A DNA stretch of 64,000 nt, taken from positions 1 through 64,000 of the forward strand of contig CALSFV010000141.1 in NCBI GenBank assembly GCA_943737045.1, in the 5' to 3' direction. Positions 33,657 through 48,522 of the stretch are shown piece by piece. The notes beneath the pieces are model-generated. The model was not told the origin of the DNA. It did no database searches and worked only from the letters and a program-made list of their open reading frames with translations. This DNA is from Parapristionchus giblindavisi. Lineage: Eukaryota; Nematoda; Chromadorea; Rhabditida; Diplogasteridae. How positions within the stretch are numbered: the first letter of the stretch is position 1; every line of letters starts with the position of its first letter. The translations under genes and the position numbers were made by a program.

Positions 33657-33903
33657 GTGAGATATAGTACATACGTTTTCATGCCCTCACAGCGTGAGGA
33701 TTGAGCCACTATATAAGGGTAATTTTTTATGTGAAACATTACAATGTAAACGAAAAATAACGATTTTCCACTATATTTCGAACTCGACCCTCTATAACAG
33801 TCTGGTGAGGGCGCCGAAAATGTATGATATAGTAATTCGGTCTGATAGGTACCAACCGAGAACAGATTGGGTTGGAACCGTGACTAGTGATTTTTCATTT
33901 CAG

Positions 33904-34040
33904 ATTTGCCCCGGATCCCCCGAGATGGACATTGTATGGGCGGAGAGGGAGTCCCGGTTACTGTAGATTCAGGGACTGAATGAGTACCACTGGTACAGCA
34001 AGGCAAGCTCATTCAGTCGCGTAGTCTACAGCAGACCGAG
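33904..34040 (+). ncRNA. Repeated exon-like unit F with hairpin
   Basis: Acceptor TTTTCATTTCAG, the same core, then a hairpin at 33960-34032 with TGAATGAGTACCACTGGTAC and AAGGCAAGCTCATTCA. The usual GTGAGAG donor is missing, so this may be a terminal exon. Confidence 0.6.
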
Positions 34041-34128
34041 GAAGAAGCCTCTGGAGCTATGAAGATTATTATTGTGTTGTTTTCTTTGTATTTCTTTGTT
34101 TTGTTTTTCTTTCTTCTTGCAATCCGAG

Positions 34129-34208
34129 GTTGCTTTATAATTTGTGATTGAATGAGTACCACTGGTACAGCAAGGCAAGCTCAAACAGTCACAATTTATA
34201 TAGCAAAC
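34129..34208 (+). ncRNA. Hairpin copy G with rewritten lower stem
   Basis: The apical region GAATGAGTACCACTGGTAC..AAGGCAAGCTCA is nearly identical to the other copies. The lower stem is a different but still complementary sequence (GGTTGCTTTATAATTTGTGA against TCACAATTTATATAGCAAACC). This supports the structure rather than the stem sequence being maintained. Confidence 0.65.
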
Positions 34209-34275
34209 CAAGGAGCCCCCGGCATCCTGGACCCCCTATACCATATTGCCCGCGGGTGAACGTCAGCACATCCAC

Positions 34276-34393
34276 GGGCGATCGTCGGGCGTTAGCCGGA
34301 CGATCACCGGTCGATAGGCGGGCGCCCGCCGGGCGCCCATCCGGCGCCCGCTTATCGACCGGCGATCGCCCGGCTAACGCCCGACGATCGCCC
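34276..34393. repeat. GC-rich subterminal hairpin at the right end of the giant element
   Basis: A stem of about 50 bases (GGGCGATCGTCGGGCGTTAG against CTAACGCCCGACGATCGCCC at its base) encloses a GC-rich loop. It abuts the right inner TIR. The left end has spaced palindromes instead, so the two ends are not symmetrical. Confidence 0.85.
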
Positions 34394-34647
34394 GTTCAAA
34401 AACGGGAGTATGATCGCCGTAAGATATTTTTGAAAGTTTACAGTATTCCCGCAGCGGAGCGCAGCACGTGTACAAAACTCGACCGGGCTGTCCTGTATTT
34501 AAAATTATGTTCGAGTGTTCGCGCGCTAAAACATCTCAAGTTGACTTGTCGACCGTTAAAACAATATTAATATGACAAATATGAAATTATTTATCCAATT
34601 TAGTCTATTCTCTTTTTATTTTTCTATTCCTCTTTCCACACGAGCAG

Positions 34648-35233
34648 TTGATTCCATTTGAAGTGTATCTTTCGAATATCTTATTAGAGATAATGGATGT
34701 AGTGATAGATATATCCACACCTAGAGATGCTAAGAAGAAGAAGAATGAGAGTAAGAAAGAAATCCGTTGTCTTCCTAAATGTATGAGAAAGGCTATCGAA
34801 CGTCTACGGGAATATTATAAAGAAGTTTGTCTTTGATATTTCATTCAAATTATATCACTCCTTGATTGATTACAGAAGACAAAGAACTCTAACTTCAATC
34901 GAGGCATTCAATTTGTTCTTATTGGGGCTCATTTCAGTCAACAAAATCGAGTTAAAGTAAGTACTAGTCAAACAATGATAATTAATCATTATCGATTCGT
35001 TTCAGCAGAGTTGGTGTAATGGATTGATTGGATTACTCATACTTACAGCAATTCGTAAGTTATTGACCTTGATGGAAGAGATAAGATCATTCGAAACTCT
35101 TGATATTATATAATAGCTTGCACAGAGAGAGAATGTTCAGATTGATTTGGTTTATTTCTTGATATGCAATCCTTCTCTTTCAGTCATAATATATATTCCT
35201 ATTCGTACTTATCGACCTTCATTATGGTATTGA
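34648..35233 (+). CDS. Small single-pass membrane protein, 5' end unresolved
   Basis: Four exons join in frame: 34648-34824, 34876-34956, 35006-35054, 35184-35233 (stop TGA). The first begins right after an AGCAG acceptor with LIPFEVYLSNIL, continues with a Lys-rich segment (DAKKKKNESKKEIRCLPKC) and a helix (MRKAIERLREYYKE). The third and fourth exons fuse into one hydrophobic helix (GLIGLLILTAILIIYIPI) with a short tail. I recognise no family. A start codon is missing: either a 5' exon lies upstream, possibly beyond the giant transposon, or translation begins at the internal ATG at 34693. A signal-peptide-like frame just upstream (MKLFIQFSLFSFYF) is offset by one base and would need an intron I cannot find. 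Confidence 0.5.
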
Positions 35234-35332
35234 TAACGAATCCGTTATCTATGGATAACAATCAGCATAAACAAATCAACGATAAAGATTATTTACATAA
35301 AAATTCTAGAATCGCACATCCAAAAATGACAA

Positions 35333-35436
35333 AAAATTTGGAACGCTTCACGAATTTGCGTGTCATCCTTGCGCAGGGGCCATGCTAATCTTCTCTGTAT
35401 TGTTCCAATTTTAGTATATGTTCATTTGGAATGAAC
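35333..35436 (-). ncRNA. U6: U6 spliceosomal snRNA
   Basis: The minus strand reads a 5' stem-loop (GTTCATTCCAAATGAAC), then ATATACTAAAATTGGAAC, the invariant ACAGAGA box, AGATTAGCATGGCCCCTGCG, and GATGACACGCAAATTCGTGA, ending GCGTTCCAAATTTT. This is a complete U6, about 104 nt, differing from the vertebrate body as nematode U6 does (GGAACAATACAGAG). U6 pairs with U4, then with the 5' splice site and U2 to form the splicing active site. The T-run at the 3' end is a Pol III terminator. Confidence 0.97.
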
Positions 35437-35458
35437 GAGTGGTTGCATTCGTGAGGAG

Positions 35459-35469
35459 GTTATATAGCC
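35459..35469 (-). promoter_or_regulatory. TATA box of the U6 gene
   Basis: Minus strand GGCTATATAACC lies about 25-30 bases before the U6 start, the normal place for the TATA element of a Pol III type 3 promoter. A proximal sequence element is expected near 35490-35505, but I cannot identify it securely. Confidence 0.7.
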
Positions 35470-35639
35470 AGATGAGAGCGCGCGGCGCACACGAGACGGG
35501 TTAGAGTCAGTGCACAGATAGCAGAAGTAGGCGGAGTCTAGATGCTCACTCTCTCTCGCTTGAGTCTCTAGTTGTTTGTGGTCACATGTATTTTCTGCAG
35601 AGCTTCTTCTACAAGTCACATCCACACTTCGTTCCAAAT

Positions 35640-36900
35640 ACTACTTTATTGATTACTTTATTCATTTTATCATAGTGACCTATCCTTACATCATATAATA
35701 GTCTATCTTATCCTGAATCATGGTTATTGAATCCATCCCAGTTATAGATTACATCACGATGACCTATTAGACTTCATTAGACTATCAATTTCATCTTCTT
35801 ATATGTTACATATCATAGTTGGTCTTCGAATGATATCCTCTTCCTTCTTCATTCTTCCTATTGTTTATTACATTTGGTGCAACTGTTGCGGGCACGTGTT
35901 CTGCCCGTTCTTATACCTTTTTGTCTTATTGTCCATCTATTCCTCCCCCCATCCCTATCTTTCTCCCCCTCTCCTCTCCCTCTCCCCCTCCTCCTCTCCA
36001 ACCTCCTCTACCTCTTTCTCTCCTTCTCTCTCTACCTCTCCCTCTCTACCCTCTCGCATATCTTCCAGTATCACGTTATATTCACATTTGCACCATTATT
36101 GTCTTTAGTGTCAACTTCATTCTTTTCATTCTTTCTATTCTAATTATCTATTTATTCATTATTTATTATCATCTGCTATATTGGGATAATTGGATTAATC
36201 TTTATTAGATTTAATCAGCTTCTCTGGAGTTCAAAATGAATCAAAATGATAAGACCCAAGAGATTTCTTCTTTATCGTTCGTTTATTTCTTCTTCTTCGT
36301 TCTATTTCTCCTTCACTTCTCTAGTATTGACCAACAACCAAGTAAACAACTCCCGCCTGGTCTCATAGTTTCTTTCTCTCTCTCTACCTCTTGGCTTGCT
36401 TCTCCTCTCCCTCTCCCTCTCCCTCTCCCTCTTCCTTATCTGTTTAACTACACTAAATCACTCATATGTTTCTTCGCTAAACCATTCTCGTGACAGAATT
36501 GAGTTTGCTTACTTCAACTGTTCGTCTTAATTGTTTGTATCATTGTTCCTCTTCTTCTCCTTATCTTCCTTATTCTTCTTTATCATGAGTTTCAATTATC
36601 TAAATCAATCAATACTTTATGTACTGATATTGTATCTCGATCGAAAATCTTTCTCACTAGTCGAGAATGTTTTGGAAGAAACATGTTGTTTCATGGTATA
36701 TATTTCCTGTATGAAATTATCTTAGAACGTGATTGAACTCTGTATCTATCAAGTGTTGTTTTCCTTATTCTTGCACTTTGAACCTCTCATTTCTTACACG
36801 ACTAATTCCATCATTCCGCCCTATCGTCACTTTTGATTTTCTCGCCTCGTTTTTTCTAGTTTTGTATGATGGTTCGATATTTGATCTTTGATCTTTGGAG
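35640..36900. other. Gene-free stretch upstream of the transhydrogenase gene
   Basis: Pyrimidine-rich simple sequence (CTCCCC/CTCTCC, about 35935-36060, and CTCCCT near 36405-36430) within AT-rich DNA. The open frames here are low-complexity Ser/Pro/Leu. GATCTTTGATCTTTGGAGATAG immediately before the NNT first exon serves as an acceptor. Confidence 0.6.
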
Positions 36901-36911
36901 ATAGGTACCAG

Positions 36912-42621
<5,710 letters not shown>

Positions 42622-43342
42622 AAAGATGATTAGAGATCAAAGATCAAAGATCAATTTGATTGTAGTAATATGTATATTTTCACCTTGATATCATGACATG
42701 GTTGTCTACTTTCACTTTTCACTCTGTATAATGTATATGAAGTCTTGTATAGTTTATCCTTCATAGTACATACAACAAAAATGAAAATAGATTCAAGAAG
42801 AAAGATTCAAATGAGACCAGAAAAAACTTTCCATCTTATTATTTTCAAGAAAATACAAAATCAGCAATTAAAAGGTGATTACAATATCAGATTATCGATT
42901 TTTAAAAACTACTTTATTATTATGAGGGTAGATCATTTATTCTCTTAATGGATCTCTTCATTCTTATTCACTTGTATCAATGGAATTTCTTCGAGATTCT
43001 TCTCATCCTTAAAATTTATATTGTCGAAAATAGGATATCATTCCATTAAATAATAAGTCATCGCGAAATCTTGTTCTTTTTTTCTCCATTTTTTCATCGA
43101 AATTAATTTCGCACAATTTTTTCGAAAAATAATTTCAAAGTGATCGGCTATTTATAGTTATGTATTTATATTTATAATAGTAACAAAATTAATATTAATA
43201 ACATATAAAATATTGATTTTTAAACCTTTCTAATCTGATTGCACATATATGCAATGAATATGAAGAATATAGATGAGATAAGAATAAATGAGATGAGAGT
43301 AATCAATGATATTTCTCCATCGAAGACGATTGACATATCTAT
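42622..43342. other. Intergenic region after NNT
   Basis: AT-rich 3' flank of NNT with a GATCAAAGATCAAAGATCA run at 42634-42652. No exon is supported. Confidence 0.6.
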
Positions 43343-44990
43343 CACGGGTCTCCTGTAAAAGTGTATGAAAATTAGAACCTTTTTCGACAGAAAAAAATTG
43401 ATTTCCTCCGTTTTTATTGATTGTTGTTAGACTGGCCTAACTGAGTGCGAAAACAACATTTTCAAATTTTGTTTTTCAGAATTTGCATATCTATGCAATT
43501 TGTTTCCTGTAAACTTCAGATGAATGTAACTCGCTTCATTTTTGAGCAATCGTGTAAAAATTTTTTTTCAATCGGTTGCTATTGACCTCGTCTACAAATA
43601 ACTCAATTGAGGATATGGTCAGAAATGTTGTTTTTCATGTGTTATTGCATGAAAACTGTTTTTTAGCATGAAAAATGAGACGTTTCTCGAAAATTTTCTC
43701 TAAAGGATAAGAGTTTTATTGCAGATTCGGATTACCCGTCCCCAAATTGGGGTATCCTGATATATCATTTAACCCAACTCTGTCCCCCCAATAGTGCTAC
43801 TGTATATCGTTCTGGACTTAGCGCAATTTTCTCTCAAATCGCATTTTTGGCTGTAAATCAGTTCAAACTTATGTTAATGTTCTGATTAGCATATTTAAAC
43901 CCTGTATCTCGACCAACCTTACAAAATTGTCTTAATGGTTCGAATTCACAACAACAATCATTTTCTAGATATGAATCGAAAACTGATTTTATTAACGACT
44001 TTTCGATTCTTTCGTTGAAGATCTTTGTTTATACTTTATTTCAATTTACACTGTTTTTATTTATCGTTTATTGATATTAGTTTATTGATCGTTAAGGTCG
44101 CAGAAACTGTTTGAATCAAGAATATCCGTCGAAAAACTCTGAGAAATCACTGTAGATCATGTCATAGATGGCATCCGAGGGTATCACTCTCTCATCCTCG
44201 GCCACATCCACTTCCTCCTCAATAAGCAAATCTTCTTCGAAATCCTTCTCCATATCATCCAAAAGCGCTCTTCTTCTTCTGCTATTTATTCCTTAAGCCT
44301 CCATTTCCTTCTTCTTAGTAGCAACGAGAGGAAAGGCGAAAAATCGTTAATAAAATCAGTTTTCGATTCATATCTAGAAAATGATTGTTGTTGTGAATTC
44401 GAACCATTAAGACAATTTTGTAAGGTTGGTCGAGATACAGGGTTTAAATATGCTAATCAGAACATTAACATAAGTTTGAACTGATTTACAGCCAAAAATG
44501 CGATTTGAGAGAAAATTGCGCTAAGTCCAGAACGATATACAGTAGCACTATTGGGGGGACAGAGTTGGGTTAAATGATATATCAGGATACCCCAATTTGG
44601 GGACGGGGAATCCGAATCTGCAATAAAACTCTTATCCTTTAGAGAAAATTTTCGAGAAACATCTCATTTTTCATGTTAAAAAAACAGTTTTCATGCAATA
44701 ACACATGAAAAACAACATTTCTGACCATATCCTCAATTTAGTTATTTGTAGACGAGGTCATTAGCAACCGATTGAAAAATTTTTTTACACGATTGCTCAA
44801 AAATGAAGCGAGTTACATTGATCTGAAGTTTACAGGAAACAAATTGCATAGATATGCAAATTCTGAAAAACAAAATTTGAAAATGTTATTTTCGGACTCA
44901 GTTAGGCCAGTCTAACAACAATCAATAAAAACGGAGGAAATCAATTTTTTTCTGTCGAATGGTTTCATACACTTTTACAGGAGATCCGTG
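43343..44990. mobile_element. Large foldback element with about 650-base arms
   Basis: Left arm 43343-44006 and right arm 44337-44990 are inverted copies with few differences; the ends read CACGGGTCTCCTG and CAGGAGATCCGTG. CTAT occurs on both sides (43339-43342 and 44991-44994), a candidate 4-base target duplication. The 330-base loop carries an open frame on the minus strand, listed separately. There is no transposase, so it is non-autonomous. Confidence 0.9.
44116..44278 (-). CDS. Captured acidic open frame in the loop of a foldback element
   Basis: Reading the minus strand from an ATAGCAG acceptor-like site at 44279, 54 sense codons precede the stop TGA at 44116-44118. The peptide is very acidic and non-repetitive: RRRALLDDMEKDFEEDLL, then EEEVDVAEDERVIPSD and a C-terminus YSDFSEFFDGYS. 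It resembles the last exon of an ordinary protein rather than random translation. I do not recognise the family. Its place between perfect foldback arms suggests transduplication of a host exon. Whether it is transcribed is unknown. Confidence 0.45.
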
Positions 44991-45359
44991 CTATTAGGGG
45001 AATTGATGAGAAGAATAGAATAGAAATACACTAATTACAGTATCCAACTTGGTAGTATTGGTTGATGAAGAAAGTGGATGAATGGATAGATGAAGAAGAT
45101 ATAAAGGAATGTAGACAGAATACATAAATCAGTTTACCTATCCATTGTTTCATTCCAATAAAAGCTACTATTATCCGGAAAGAATGTGTAAATGTACAGA
45201 TGATTTTGCACCTTTTCTAATTTTGTCCATTTTAATATGCACAATATGATTTCATATTCATAAGAGTTCTGATCTATCATTTCATTCGGTTTTCTTGTCC
45301 TCATTCGAAGTGGTCGAATCATCAACTTTCACTCTTCTCTTTGTGCTATAGTTACTTCT

Positions 45360-47718
45360 ATGGATGTGTAAGTATACTATGTATTTACAATACTATTTAT
45401 CAATTCCTTTCATTGTTTCTTTATTATTCTTTAACTATGAATATGGCATCACCATTATCATGATCATCAATCTTTTCAATGCATTCCTTTTTTATTTTGT
45501 CATTCCGCATTTTCATTATTACTATAATTGAAGTGAGATAAGTAATAATATAATCTAGATATACTTCAACACTTACTCGAGCTCCTCTTGATCCTCGTCC
45601 CCATGTTCTCGAACTAACTCATTCATCTGCACTTCGAAGTGTATCTGTTACTGTTAAAGTACCTAGACTCTCCAAATATGTTTGTTATCTATTCATTAGA
45701 CGATATATTGGTTGGCAATATTCAGGAGGCTAAATCATTATCGATTGATCATTCTACATTCACAGTAGGAGAAATAGATTATGGTCATCCCAATATATCA
45801 TCTTTTTTTATTGTTGGAGATATCATTGAGCAGGTGCGTTCCATTATTTTTATTCCATTTTTTCTTGTTTAGTTATTTTAACATTATTAATGAAGACATC
45901 AATATATCGCACGTATATCAATCAATTTTTTAGATCAATAATGTTAAACCTTCAAATGTATCCAATATCATTCGATCACTAACTTCTGATGGAGAGGTAC
46001 ACTATTAATACCATCAATCATTATATATTCATTCCATCACAGAATACGGTACTTTTGAGACGACGTGCCTTTGCCTCTCCACCTGACAGTAAACGATTAC
46101 AGTATGCTCTATCTGTGGTTTGTTTATTGATTAACATTAATTACTCATTCAATCGATATTTCAGTTGGGAATTAGCGTACAGAAGAAGAATTCTTATCAA
46201 GTTGTTACGTGTACAAAGGTAGATCGATTATTGATTAATTATTGATTATTCTTATTTCTTCAGACACCAGGAGATTGTTTTCTAACGACTTCATTCGGAT
46301 TAGTAGCTGAAAGTATCTCTATAGGCAAAGGAAACGGTCACAAATTTATCATTGCTGAGGTTCCAAAGTTATTATGATCAAAAGAGATCTATCATAACTT
46401 TTATGATCGATAAATTAGATAAATCGATATTTCCATTAGATCTACAGTAACACGGCCGCTGAGAAATTCTTCGCTATAGGAGACGCTCTGATCGATTTTC
46501 GTGGTCAACCTATTCTACCTAAAGCTGAGGATCTGAAACAATTGAATATAAATTTTCTGAAGTAAGATCTATTTTATCATAGATCTAAATTATTGATTGA
46601 TTGATTAAGAGATGGTGAGATCAATGTATTGATTGAACGTCCTATTACTGAGAAGAACAAGAATGTCGTTGCAAATAGTATAAAATCTCATTTGGTATTC
46701 ATCTTTCATCGTCATTTTTACTTTCTTTATTATCATTTCAGCAACGTCATGAGATTGCTCCGATGTCTGAAGAAGTTATTAATATTGGTCTCAAGGCAGC
46801 TTTCTACCATAGTCTTCTATGGAAGTATACTGTAATCTATTCCCATATCGATTAATACCGTACTCTTTCATAGACAATTGGTTCCTATATCGATATTGAT
46901 TCGTAATAATGAAGGCACGAAAGATGCCACTCCTGAAGATAAGAAAAAGGAATTTTCATTAGATAAAACCGCGACGATAGAATCGCTTAAGAGGGTAGGA
47001 ATCTTAAAATAAAAGAAATATTTTATATGTATATAAATAGTCTTTAAAATATTTTCTTCCACGCCTACACTTATGTTGCTCTTTTGATAGAATTATGCTA
47101 AGGTACAGTGAATTTAGAACAATTTTATCTGCAATATTTAATTTAATTTAAAATTTCAGACTCCAGTGTTGAAACCAAATGGAAGGAAAAATGAGCCGAA
47201 GAAACCGGGAAATAGAAAGAATAAGGGTGCAGAAACTACCGAGATGACTGCTGAAGAACCGACTGAAGAAGGAATCACTCAAATATCTAAAGTTACTGAA
47301 GAAGGAATCACTCAAATATCTATTGGTAAAAAATCTAAATTAAAAATAAATTAATATCATAATCAATCGATAATCGCTTAGTTGAGAAGAATGATAGAGT
47401 CCAATTGCCATCAGTCGAAAAGAATGATAGAGTGCAATTGATCGCAGACAAGTCTTATCAAGAGATCACATCTGATGTGGCTCCTGGCACGATACTAGAG
47501 GTATTCTCTAATCTCATTACGGTAGGAGTGATTTATTGATTGATAGCACACGGGCGACAAGCATACATCATCTGATGATTCGATTATTGATAAGAAGAAA
47601 AGTATTAGAAAGAGGAATAAGGTATTGATGATGAATGTTTAGCCTTTCTATTTCTAACTTTCAGAAGCCATCGAAAAGAAGAAGATTATTCTCTCCGATA
47701 CGATTAAAGTTCCGATAA
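45360..47718 (+). CDS. Protein with two PDZ-like domains and a basic C-terminus
   Basis: Fifteen exons: 45360-45367, 45559-45658, 45726-45833, 45934-45996, 46043-46117, 46165-46218, 46264-46359, 46440-46561, 46610-46694, 46742-46824, 46874-46994, 47160-47325, 47382-47500, 47547-47621, 47665-47718. The first PDZ-like unit is recognised by SSFFIVGDIIEQINNVKPSN, the GD-I--INN pattern of the beta-C/alpha-A region, and the second by AAEKFFAIGDALIDFRGQPI. A conserved-looking helical segment (VINIGLKAAFYHSLLWK) follows. The rest is charged and repetitive, with GITQIS and EKNDRVQLP each present twice, and ends in a Lys/Arg-rich KKPSKRRRLF that could be a nuclear signal. Small PDZ-like proteins of this layout occur as families in nematodes; partner and role are unknown. 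The start uses an 8-base first exon with a GTAAGT donor. Confidence 0.75.
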
Positions 47719-48522
47719 CATTGTATCATTAGATGGATCTTATTCATTTATATTGATCCAACCTATCAATAATGATGTAAAATTGTGAAATAAATCATTA
47801 TGCAATGGATACAAGTATAATCAATATATATTTATGAATTGTACAGGATAACCGAAAGGGGAAATGTTACTGTATGACTGGAATCTATCGATTTATTATG
47901 ACTACAGTAGATAGAGTGAATGACTATGAATAGTATTATGAATAGATACGATAAATGAATAGACACCAAAATAAATTGATTGATCAAACAAATAAAAAGG
48001 TTAAATGTGAATGGAAAAATTCCAAATAAAATGCCTTCTATAGTAAGTGAGAACAAATGAATGGAATGATGGAAATAAACGTTATTTTGAGTATTCTTGC
48101 ATATTGATCTAAACAAATGCTATTATACAGTAAGTATATGAATATTGATTGAAGTAGTATGGTCAACAGTGGGGGCAAGCACCATGGATACGGTATAAGG
48201 GGATAACTTGCATTGTGTACGCAGAGAGTACTGTATCAATGAACAAAATGGATAGTACCCAATCGATAATCGATAGATACCATGTATATCATCTATGTAG
48301 AAAAGTAGCACACAATAATATATAATAACTAAAAGATATATATGTAAAATGGAATATGAACTATATAATATATGATTAGTATGAAATAATCTATTATGCA
48401 CCTATAGAGACAAGTAGAATGAAATATAACCGAATGACATCAAAAAACAATCAGAGTAGATAGAATGATAGAGTATTTACAGGGATTACAGTATACCATA
48501 GTACGGTAGAACGATAGTAGTA
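47719..48522. other. Intergenic region between convergent genes
   Basis: The plus-strand PDZ-like gene and the minus-strand membrane-protein gene converge here. AT-rich, with no exon seen. AAATAAATCA near 47788 may serve as a poly(A) signal for the PDZ-like gene. Confidence 0.5.

Larger units (their letters stand above)
18769..34487 (+). mobile_element. Giant (about 15.7 kb) DNA transposon with TIRs, a transposase gene and a BEN-like gene
   Basis: Two inverted-repeat pairs bound the segment. The outer pair is 18773-18803 against 34454-34487 (AGCCCGGTCG..TTTGT.CACGTGCT). The inner pair is 19024-19051 against 34385-34411 (ACTCCCGTTTTTGAACGGG). Inside lie palindromic repeats near the left end, an array of non-coding mini-exons, a DDE transposase gene, a second gene on the same strand ending in a BEN-like domain, repeated hairpin units, and a GC-rich hairpin at the right end. 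CACTA/EnSpm elements have this general plan: subterminal binding repeats plus a transposase and an accessory DNA-binding protein. I found no clean target-site duplication at either TIR pair, and about 220 bases between the two TIRs on the left are missing on the right, so exact termini are uncertain. Confidence 0.75.
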
